Assembly: GCF_016889705.1 (NCBI RefSeq)
Contig: NZ_CP069526.1
Coordinates: 9,328,001-9,392,000, forward strand
DNA: 64,000 bases
From: Amycolatopsis sp. FDAARGOS 1241
Lineage (GTDB): Bacteria > Actinomycetota > Actinomycetes > Mycobacteriales > Pseudonocardiaceae
Direction of reading: 5' to 3'
Shown here piece after piece: positions 8,392-15,972 of the stretch. A program made the position numbers and the translations under genes. The notes below the pieces were generated by a model, which was not told the origin of the DNA, searched no databases, and saw only the letters and a list, made by a program, of their open reading frames with translations. The first letter of the stretch is position 1. Each line of letters opens with the position of its first letter.

Positions 8392-11300
8392 TTACTCCTG
8401 CCAGAGGTCTTCGTATTCGTGATACCCAAGCCAGTCACTGAAGGCCCCGAAATTGTCGGCGACGTCTACGATCAGGCACTCTTCCTTGCCACCGTTCTTC
8501 GGACCGCGCAGACCACGCCCGGCCATCTGGATGTAGGCGTTCGGGCTGAAGGTGGGGCGGGCGATGTAGAGCGCGCGGACACCCGGGGCGTCGAACCCTT
8601 GGACCAGCAGGTCGCAGTTCGCGAGAACGCGGATCTCGTTTTTCTTGAACTTCTCGATGATGTCGCGACGCTCTTGCCTGCCGGTCTGGCCGCTCACCGC
8701 CGCGGCTTCGATGTCGCGGTACCGCAGCGTCGCGGCGAGTACTTGGGCCGATAGGACGTTGGGCGTGAAGACCAGCACCGGCCAGCTATGGTCCAGGGCC
8801 ATGATGTGGTCGACGAGGATCGACATGCGCGCCTGATCGGCGCCTACGCGGTCCATCACCCGGGCCGGGACCCTGCGTTGCTGCTCGGCCTCGGCTATCT
8901 CATCAGGCTCCAGCACCACTTCGACGCCTGGCAGCACCTCGTGCTCGACTCGGGCGAGCACACCCAACTCCGCGAGCGGTCGGTAGGCGTTGGCCGTGTC
9001 GAAGACGTCCAGCTTCCGATTACCGAACCGACTTGCCAACGCGGCCGTTGCGGACTCGGAAGTGCCCTTGAAAGGCGTCGCGGTCAAACCGACGAGTGGG
9101 CGTTGCCAGCCTCGGCCCGCCACGCCCAGCCAGTTGAGAATCCGCGTGTATCGTTCCGAACCGCCGGCGCGGTGCCCTTCGTCGACGACCACCGCGGAAG
9201 ACTCCTTGAGCCACGCGTACTCGGGATTGTGGAGGATGACGTCGAGCTTGGCGTCGGTCGCGACGACGACGGAGAACTCCGTGTCCGGTTCGTGGACGAT
9301 ATTGTTCTCCCACAGGCGCCCGATCGTCAGCGGCCGCTCGTCCCCGAGTCCTCGCCACACGGTGCTCCAGGTCTGCACAGCCTGCTCGCAGAGTTCCTGC
9401 GACTGTGCGATCCAAAGGACGGGTCCTTGAAGGCTTCCGTCGACGAAGAGCCTGAGAACGGTCTCGGCGGCCACTCGTGTCTTACCCGCGCCAGTCGGTA
9501 GCTCCACCATTGCCTTGAGGTGACGACCGTTCGCCTCGCGGAGGGTCAGTACGTCCTTGAGCTGCCTGCTGATCTTCTGCTGGAACGAGTGGAGGGGGTT
9601 GAGCTTGACGGCGCCGGGCACGACGAACTCGTCGTCCCGGTGCTGGGTGCGGCGGCCGGCGTACTCACTTCCGAAGCCCATCTTCCGAAGCCACGAGATG
9701 GTCGCTGCTCCGCCTGCCCAAGCCTTCGGAATGTCGACAAATCCTTCGTTGCGGAACTGCTCGGCGAGCAACTTGATCGAATCGGAGCCGTAGACTGTGA
9801 GGAAGAGCTCGGCGACTGAGGTAGTGTCATCGACGAGGCGCTGCGCTTCGAGTGCTTGCCATAGTCCCTTGGGCAGTGCGTCTCGCAGATCGTCGGGACC
9901 GAAATAGACGTCCAGCCGCTCGGCGTCAGTGGACGCGGCTTTCGCCTCTTGCCGAAGTGCCTGGAGACGATGGTCGAGACCTTCCTTGAGCACGTTTTCC
10001 AGATCCGCGTTCGTGAAGCCCAGGTCGAACGCATCGTTGACGACGCTGATGAGGCGGCGCTCATCGGCGTCACTGCTCACGATCAGGTCCAGCCCGTCCA
10101 GGTACCACTCGAGCGTTTGGTCTTCGACACCGTCCTCCGTGGTTACGCGCTTGACCACCTGGATCGCTCGTGTGACCGTCGCGCGTATCACTTTGTCGGC
10201 GACGGGCGTGGTGCGAAGCCCACTGAAGATGTCGATGACGCGCTCGCTGTCCTGTTTCCCTTCGATCACCATGGAGAAGGCGAAGCTGTCTTCGAAGCGG
10301 CGGCAGCCGACGGAATGCCTGAGCTCGACTGCCTGGTCTTCGGTGACCTTCAGGTAGGGCCGCTGACGTGACGACAGGTACTCTTCCTGCTCGTCCGTGG
10401 TGGCGAGGTACACCGAGTCGGGAGAACGTGCTTCGACCACACGTCCTACTCGAGCGGGAATGGTCGGGGGGCGGCCGTTGGGATAGGCGATGCGGCTTGC
10501 GGTGCTGATGAACTCAACGAGCACGGTGTTGCCGAGCGCCGGTGGAAATAGATCCGCGGAGAGTGCCTCTTTTAGTACCGGGGCCGGTACTTCGTGCAGT
10601 TCGTCGGGTAGACCCAGCACTTCGGCGACCTGGCGGGACCCGCGGAACAGCGGTAGGAGGTTCTTGTACTTGAGCATGGACGGAGCGACCACTGCACAGG
10701 GCGCGCGGTATCCGCGGTCGGATTCCAGCAGGCCAGCGCGCTCCGCTGCCCATCGCACGGGTGACTGCACGCGGTAGGACGCGCCCGTGTCCAGGTCTTC
10801 ACAAGTCCAATCCGAGTCTCCCGCCTGAAGCAACCCGGCGGTCCAGCTCGCGCGCGTCCGTTCGGTGGCTCCGGCGTCCCTCAACAAAAAGAGCACAGAG
10901 AACGGCCCCGGGCCCTCACCGGGGTAGAGTTCCACGCGCTCGATCGGACGGTCACCGGATCCTCGTTGCGAGTTCAGGGTGGTCAAGACCCACGAGCGGT
11001 AATGTTCCAGACAGGGCTCGTCTTCAGCGGGGTATTTGCCGACGGGGCCGTTTACGACACCAAGCCGGTGTGCCACCGCGGGCGAGCAACGTCTATGATC
11101 CAACATCTTGGCCGACAGTTCCTCACCCAGGAATTCGGTGAGGTCGAAAACTTGCGTGGGCCACGCCCAGCCGCCGTCCTGAGTCGGGACCTGAACCGTG
11201 GCGGGGTGGGCGGTCAAGGCTTTCACCGCGAGCTGAACTGGGACGTCGAGGACGGCGTCCCAAACTTTGGACAGTTGCTCGTCGTTCGGTGTTGTCGTCG

Positions 11301-11850
11301 AGAGCCTCGCCAGGCGGGCGTTGAGAACCGCGACCGGATCCAGGTCGCGGAAGCCAAGGTCCCGAAGACTCTTTTCGACGCCGGACTGGGCGAGGAAGTC
11401 AGGGTCGACGAAGATTGCTTGCTCGAACCCAATGTCATCATCCTGATGCAGGAAGATGACGTTTCTCTCTCGCAACGCCCGCATACCGTCGGTGGTCGGG
11501 ATGACCTTGGCTTGATCGACATCGGGTAGGTTGCGGTGGGTCCGGACGAACTCCAGCGCGCCTGCAGACGACGCGACGTCGATTCCTTCCGCCCACTCGC
11601 GTAGCCAGGACAGGAGCCCGCGCTTGGGCACGTTGTCCAAAGCGTGCTTGCTGTCCTTGTCGTTGTCGAGGAGGCCTTTCGAGGCTGCGAACAGCTGGCG
11701 AAGTCGTGTCGTTCGTTGCGTCGACGTGTAGCACCGCCAGTGCGGAACGTCGTTGCCGGTGTTCGGAGAGCTGTTCCACGCAAGGTGGTCGTTGGCGTCG
11801 ACGTTCGCGATGGCGAAGTCCAGTGGACGGAGTTCTGTGGCGCGTGTCAG
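8392..11850 (-). CDS. Large SF2 (ResIII-type) helicase of the defence operon
   Basis: The C-terminal half carries SF2 motifs: motif I PTGAGKT, a DEGH motif II, TATPF as motif III, and a motif VI region QMAGRGLRGP followed by a VDVADN tail. The N-terminal ~600 residues are of unknown fold; some segments recall the long scaffold parts of sacsin/HSP90-like helicase fusions. The frame stays open back to a stop near 11913 with no ATG or GTG. The first TTG is at 11640, but CTG at 11850 lies 5 bases after GGAGG, and the 70 extra codons look coding (HLAWNSSPNTGND, RQLFAASKG). I take CTG as the likely start (1152 residues). If relatives carry an N-terminal ATPase, this copy is 5'-truncated. Confidence 0.75.
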   Translation of the reverse strand: MTRATELRPLDFAIANVDANDHLAWNSSPNTGNDVPHWRCYTSTQRTTRLRQLFAASKGLLDNDKDSKHALDNVPKRGLLSWLREWAEGIDVASSAGALEFVRTHRNLPDVDQAKVIPTTDGMRALRERNVIFLHQDDDIGFEQAIFVDPDFLAQSGVEKSLRDLGFRDLDPVAVLNARLARLSTTTPNDEQLSKVWDAVLDVPVQLAVKALTAHPATVQVPTQDGGWAWPTQVFDLTEFLGEELSAKMLDHRRCSPAVAHRLGVVNGPVGKYPAEDEPCLEHYRSWVLTTLNSQRGSGDRPIERVELYPGEGPGPFSVLFLLRDAGATERTRASWTAGLLQAGDSDWTCEDLDTGASYRVQSPVRWAAERAGLLESDRGYRAPCAVVAPSMLKYKNLLPLFRGSRQVAEVLGLPDELHEVPAPVLKEALSADLFPPALGNTVLVEFISTASRIAYPNGRPPTIPARVGRVVEARSPDSVYLATTDEQEEYLSSRQRPYLKVTEDQAVELRHSVGCRRFEDSFAFSMVIEGKQDSERVIDIFSGLRTTPVADKVIRATVTRAIQVVKRVTTEDGVEDQTLEWYLDGLDLIVSSDADERRLISVVNDAFDLGFTNADLENVLKEGLDHRLQALRQEAKAASTDAERLDVYFGPDDLRDALPKGLWQALEAQRLVDDTTSVAELFLTVYGSDSIKLLAEQFRNEGFVDIPKAWAGGAATISWLRKMGFGSEYAGRRTQHRDDEFVVPGAVKLNPLHSFQQKISRQLKDVLTLREANGRHLKAMVELPTGAGKTRVAAETVLRLFVDGSLQGPVLWIAQSQELCEQAVQTWSTVWRGLGDERPLTIGRLWENNIVHEPDTEFSVVVATDAKLDVILHNPEYAWLKESSAVVVDEGHRAGGSERYTRILNWLGVAGRGWQRPLVGLTATPFKGTSESATAALASRFGNRKLDVFDTANAYRPLAELGVLARVEHEVLPGVEVVLEPDEIAEAEQQRRVPARVMDRVGADQARMSILVDHIMALDHSWPVLVFTPNVLSAQVLAATLRYRDIEAAAVSGQTGRQERRDIIEKFKKNEIRVLANCDLLVQGFDAPGVRALYIARPTFSPNAYIQMAGRGLRGPKNGGKEECLIVDVADNFGAFSDWLGYHEYEDLWQE

Positions 11851-11872
11851 TCCTTCCTCCCCGCAGGTCGCG

Positions 11873-12937
11873 ATGGTGGACCTCTTCGCCGGTCCGGGCG
11901 GCCTTGACGTCGCCGCTCACTGGCTCAAGGTGCCAGTTGCCGGAATCGAATGGGATGCAGACGCCTGCGCCACCCGTAAGGCCGCAGCCCTGCACACAAA
12001 GCAAGGTGACGTCCGTCATTCCAAGCCTCTCGACTACCCCGAAGCTCGGATTTTGACCGGTGGACCGCCGTGTCAGACCTACACGGTCGCCGGAAAGGGA
12101 GACGGTCGACGGGTGTTGGACCTGGTGGTCTCGTTCGTCGACGACATGGTCAAGATGGTCCGAGGCAGGGTCCCCCTGCCGGACTTGTCAATTCTCGAGG
12201 ACGAGCGCACCGGTCTGGTCCTTGAGCCTTTGCGCTGGGCGGTCGATGCTGCTGAGCGCGGCGCTCCCTACGATGCGATCGTCCTCGAGCAGGTGCCAGC
12301 GGTGTTGCCCGTGTGGAAGGAATTTGCTCGCGTGTTCAAGGAGTACCACTACAGCGTTGATTGCGGGGTCCTTCACACGGAGGACTTCGGAGTACCGCAG
12401 ACTCGTCGCCGAGCGATTCTGATCGCTCGGCGCAACGGCGAAGCGAAGCTGCCGGAACCGACCCACCGTCGTTACTACAAGGGCAAGCCTCGCGGAGATG
12501 GTGACGCGCGCTTGCGGCCCTGGAAGACGATGGGCGAAGCGCTCGGCTGGTCGGAAGAGTTCACTGTCGTATCGAACTATGGCACTGGAGGCGATCCGAA
12601 GGCACGGGGACAGCGTCGTTGGAACGAACCCGCCTTCACTGTCACGGGCAAGGTTTCACGCAACCGACTCGTCGATCGGCCGAAGGGGCAGCCCGACCGC
12701 TTCACCAATGACGAGGCCGGCAGACTGCAGACTTTCCCACCGGACTATCCCTGGTCCGGGCGGGGCATCGCCCAGCAGATCGGGAACGCGATCCCCCCTC
12801 GGTTGGCCGCTCACGTACTTGCGGCGGCGCTGGGCAAGAAGCTCGATGCGAGGGCCCTGGACAGGTGCGTCAAGCAACGCTGGAAGGACACGCGGAATGG
12901 GGTTGACGGATTACTGAAAGATACCGACGAAAGGTGA
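11873..12937 (+). CDS. DNA C5-cytosine methyltransferase (Dcm/DrmMII-type)
   Basis: The product has 354 residues. Motif I is VDLFAGPGGLD at the very N-terminus, motif IV is TGGPPCQTYT with the catalytic cysteine in PCQ, motif VI appears as LEQVPAVLP (EQV in place of ENV), motif VIII is QTRRRAILIARR, and motifs IX-X lie around RLQTFPPDYPW and QIGNAIPPRLA. The ATG at 11873 places motif I at residue 2; weaker upstream starts exist at 11837 (GTG, with GGAG) and 11810 (ATG). It diverges from the SF2 helicase with almost no intergenic space and converges on vsr 3 bases away. It probably marks host DNA for the DISARM-like system; the recognition sequence cannot be read from the gene. Confidence 0.88.
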   Translation: MVDLFAGPGGLDVAAHWLKVPVAGIEWDADACATRKAAALHTKQGDVRHSKPLDYPEARILTGGPPCQTYTVAGKGDGRRVLDLVVSFVDDMVKMVRGRVPLPDLSILEDERTGLVLEPLRWAVDAAERGAPYDAIVLEQVPAVLPVWKEFARVFKEYHYSVDCGVLHTEDFGVPQTRRRAILIARRNGEAKLPEPTHRRYYKGKPRGDGDARLRPWKTMGEALGWSEEFTVVSNYGTGGDPKARGQRRWNEPAFTVTGKVSRNRLVDRPKGQPDRFTNDEAGRLQTFPPDYPWSGRGIAQQIGNAIPPRLAAHVLAAALGKKLDARALDRCVKQRWKDTRNGVDGLLKDTDER

Positions 12938-12940
12938 GTG

Positions 12941-13363
12941 TCAGCGCCGTTCATTAACCGCTTTGATGACTCGGGCCGCGGCGTCTGCCACGGTTTCGTG
13001 TTCCCAAATCCGCACGCTGAGCCAGCCTTCGTCGGCCAGGCGGGTGTCGGTGTCGGCGTCGCGGCGGCGGTTGGTTTCGATCTTGGTGCGCCAGAAGTCG
13101 GCGTTGTTCTTGGGCCAGGAAGCGTGGTCGGGGCAGCCGTGCCAGAAGCAGCCGTCGACGAAGACGGCAACGCGGGCGGGGCCGAATACGAGGTCGGCTT
13201 CGCGGCGTACGCCCTTCACCGGCCGGCGGTGCACGCGGTAGCGGAAGCCGGCCGCGTGCAGGATCTTGCGCAAGGCGATCTCGATCCCGGTGTCGCGGGA
13301 CTTCTGCCTGCTCATTCGGGCGCGCACAGCGGACGTGGTGTTCAGACGCTCCACGGCGGCCAT
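12941..13363 (-). CDS. vsr: Vsr very-short-patch mismatch endonuclease
   Basis: The product has 140 residues, the usual Vsr size. Diagnostic motifs are MSRQKSRDTGIE near the N-terminus, EADLVFGPARVAVFVDG (catalytic Asp), CFWHGCP (zinc/active-site region), and NADFWRTKIETNRRRD followed by VRIWEHE. Vsr nicks next to T in T:G mismatches that arise when 5-methylcytosine deaminates, so it fits with the convergent cytosine methyltransferase gene whose stop is 3 bases away. The ATG at 13363 is used; a second in-frame ATG at MSRQK is also possible. Confidence 0.93.
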   Translation of the reverse strand: MAAVERLNTTSAVRARMSRQKSRDTGIEIALRKILHAAGFRYRVHRRPVKGVRREADLVFGPARVAVFVDGCFWHGCPDHASWPKNNADFWRTKIETNRRRDADTDTRLADEGWLSVRIWEHETVADAAARVIKAVNERR

Positions 13364-13389
13364 TGTGGCACTGGTGGCTGCCGAGCCCG

Positions 13390-13854
13390 TCAGCCCTCGA
13401 CGATGCGCCCCTCGATCACCTGGTGCTGGGTCGGCCGGGGATCCTCCGCCACGACCTCGCTGTCGACCACCATCACGGGCCCGCGGCGCGCATTCGCGTA
13501 GCGGATGGCGCGCTTCTCAGCGCGGTGGAGCCAGAAGCGGCGGGCCAGGGCGCGCGTGGGTGGGAGCAGGACGAACAACCCCAGCAGGTCGCTGACGAAG
13601 CCGGGCAGCATGATGAGGATGCCGCCGACGGCGATGAGCATGCCGTCGGTCAGTTCCTTGTCCGCGGGGCGGCCGGATTGGGCCTTGGAGACGAACGCGC
13701 GCATCGCCTTGCCGCCCTCGCGGCGGGCGAGCCAGGAGCCCACGAACGCGCCCGCCAGGAGCAGGGCGATTGTGCCGAGGACGCCGACCAGCGAGCCCAC
13801 GGCCCAGATCGCGGCGAGCTCGGCGATGACGTACAGCAGGAACGCGACAGCCAT
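13390..13854 (-). CDS. fxsA: FxsA-family membrane protein
   Basis: The product has 154 residues. It begins with hydrophobic segments AFLLYVIAELAAIWAVG and LGTIALLLAGAFVGSW, followed by the FxsA-typical LTDGMLIAVGGILIMLPGF and LGLFVLLPPTRAL segments. The tail is basic then acidic and cytoplasmic. FxsA proteins are small inner-membrane proteins, in E. coli linked to exclusion of phage T7 by F; the role in actinobacteria is unknown. The frame is open upstream of the ATG at 13854, but the first methionine before the membrane segment fits the family length. It lies beside the defence island without clear linkage to it. Confidence 0.85.
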   Translation of the reverse strand: MAVAFLLYVIAELAAIWAVGSLVGVLGTIALLLAGAFVGSWLARREGGKAMRAFVSKAQSGRPADKELTDGMLIAVGGILIMLPGFVSDLLGLFVLLPPTRALARRFWLHRAEKRAIRYANARRGPVMVVDSEVVAEDPRPTQHQVIEGRIVEG

Positions 13855-14121
13855 ACCCGGTGAACGAACGAGGTGTCCGAAATTCTCCCGGCAGTGAACG
13901 AGCGCACCCCGCGCGTCCGTGAACGCCCTGGTCGGGACACCGAGCGCAAGAAGGCCTCGATCTCGGGACGGGTGCTGAGCAGGTACCGGCGTGCCGTCGG
14001 GGCCTCCGCACCCAGGCGGGACGGCAGCGCGGCTCGGTGGGTGCGCGGCCAGTTCCAGATCCAGCCACGACGGGAGGGGAACCACAAGCGACGAGGCGGA
14101 CGAGGAGCAGGTCCGGGGCGT
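13855..14121 (-). other. Gene-poor stretch, possibly a broken small gene
   Basis: A GTG overlaps the TGA of the upstream membrane-protein gene (GTGA at 14122-14125), as if a further small gene followed. The best coding-like segments lie in different frames (NAPDLLLVRLV; then LPSWLDLELAAHPPSRAA; then GAEAPTARRYLLSTRPEIEA), so no intact protein can be drawn. It could be a frameshifted small gene or spacer. Confidence 0.25.
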
Positions 14122-15305
14122 TCACCAGAGCAGCGGGAGGAAACCGCAGAGAAACAGGCCGACGAGGAGCAGGTCGAACCCGTGGGCGAGTTGGCGCAGC
14201 AGGCCCGTGGGGTGAGGAGGCCTTCGTAGAGGACCAGGTTCATGGCGGAGAAGTCGACGGGGCCGCGCGTGACGGTGCGGACCACGGCGTAGCCGGCGAC
14301 CAGCACGGCGACGACAGAGCCGAACGTCACCGGGACGCCCAGCAGCCACACCACTGACGTCCAGATAGCCGCGAGCACCGTGAGCACCAGCGCCGCGGTC
14401 TGACGAAGGCGGGGTTCGGACGCGTCGAGCCAGCGACGCAGGCCCGGGACCCGATGGAGCTGGGCGATGGGCGCGGCGAAGGGCAGCAGCCCCAGGTAGG
14501 CACCGAGGCCGAGGAGCCAGACGGATGTGACGGCCGGGAACGTCGCGTGCGCGGCGGTGACGGCGAGGCCCAGGAACACCGGCAATCCCAAGGCGTGGCG
14601 GCGGGCCGGAACCCCGGCCAAGACGCACCGCAGCACGACGAACCGCCCGGCGAACGCCCGCCGCCACGGCACGCGACGGCCGGCGGGGAGCAGGGCCCAG
14701 ACATCGAGGAACGCCGTGGACGTGCGGCGCACCATCCGCTCGCCGAAGTGGTGGACGAGCGTCGCGCGGCCGGCCGTGCCGGCCGGCGGTGGTGCCCACG
14801 CCAACACTACGGCGGCGACGAAGGCCGCCACCGCGAAGATCCACAGTGGAGCCTCCGAGAAGACACCGAGGACGGCCGGGATGAGGGGCAGCAGCGATTC
14901 GCCGGGGACGGGGCGGCGGCGCGCCATGACCAGCGCCAGCACAGCAACCCCGACATACAGCGCGAGCGGTCCCACCGCACCCGGCGGAAACCCGATGAGT
15001 ACCCCGGCGACGACGTAGAAGTACCCCGCCACCGCGAACCGCGCGAGCCACCCGAAAACCAGCCGGCGCAACAGCACCGCCGGGCGTCGGCCGTCGAAGT
15101 CGGACCAGGTCAGGATGGCGGGGTCGGCCCAGAGGTGTCCGCGCCACGCGAGCGCCAGCCCGGCACACAGGACGGCGACGCTGCCGAGCGGCCCCACCGG
15201 CGCGTCGCCGATCAGCTGCGACCGGACCAACTCCGTGTTGTACAGGGGCGAACCCAGCACGCCGGCCACGACGAACAGGCACAGCCACAGATCGGGGTGT
15301 TTCAC
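14122..15305 (-). pseudogene. Polytopic membrane protein partner of an ABC ATPase, frameshifted near its C-terminus
   Basis: GTG at 15305 overlaps the stop of the upstream ATPase gene (GTGA). About ten hydrophobic segments follow, such as LWLCLFVVAGVLGSPLY, AVAGYFYVVAGVLIGF and VVAVLVAGYAVVRTVT. After VLYEGLLTP the frame runs into nonsense. One C lost from a C4 run (plus strand G run about 14208-14212) explains it: restoring it gives TGLLRQLAHGFDLLLVG, a last membrane helix and a stop at 14122. It is probably the permease of a two-gene ABC transporter with unknown substrate, resembling uncharacterised actinobacterial families such as DUF6297. The break may be a sequencing error. Confidence 0.65.
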
Positions 15306-15880
15306 AGGTCGACCACGTAATCGGCGACGGTGGCAGCGAGCGGCCGGCGGTGACTGTCCACCACGACCGAAAGGCTTTGCCCAACCAGCGTCGTCAGCCA
15401 GGAGAGGCCCTCGGCGTCCAGCGCGCGTTCCGGTTCGTCCAGCAACAGCACCGAATGCGGGCGGGCGACCGCGGCGTGGAGCAAGAGCCGGCGGCGCCGG
15501 CCGGCGGACGGGTCACCAGCCGGAACGTCCGCCCGCGAGGCCAACGCGGCAGGCACCGGACGGGCGACTCCGAACGAGCGCCCCAGCAGGTCCAGGTGCT
15601 GCCGCGCGGTGAGCTCCTCGAACAACGCCGAATCGTCCAGCACCACCGAGACCCGTCGCCGGAACGCGGCCGAGCGTTCGTCCGGCGCGGCGCCGCACAC
15701 CGACACCGTGCCGGACGACGGTCGTTGCAAGAGGTACAGGCACCGCAGCAGCGTCGACTTCCCGGCGCCGTTCGCGCCCGTGACGACGAGACACTCGCCG
15801 GTGTCCACGGCCAGGTCCAGACCGGAGAACAACGAAGCAGCACCGACCTCGACGGTGAGGTCCCGGGTGGATACCAGCAT
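15302..15880 (-). CDS. ABC transporter ATP-binding protein (short)
   Basis: The product has 192 residues. Walker A is GANGAGKST and Walker B is SVLLLDEPERALD, with an H-loop at VVDSHR. The ABC signature is atypical: the expected LSGGQ position reads PSAGRRRRLLLHAAVA. The ATG at 15880 is used. Its stop overlaps the GTG of the polytopic membrane protein, so the two form a transporter unit. Short ATPases of this kind energise export or membrane-protein complexes. The altered signature and lack of an accessory partner make the substrate unpredictable. Confidence 0.8.
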   Translation of the reverse strand: MLVSTRDLTVEVGAASLFSGLDLAVDTGECLVVTGANGAGKSTLLRCLYLLQRPSSGTVSVCGAAPDERSAAFRRRVSVVLDDSALFEELTARQHLDLLGRSFGVARPVPAALASRADVPAGDPSAGRRRRLLLHAAVARPHSVLLLDEPERALDAEGLSWLTTLVGQSLSVVVDSHRRPLAATVADYVVDL

Positions 15881-15972
15881 CGCGACACAGCCCCCTGACG
15901 ACAGTGCCCAAGGTAGCGAATCGCCAGGCGGCTGCGAGCGGTGAAGCAGGGCGCACCTCGCCGCCGAGGACG

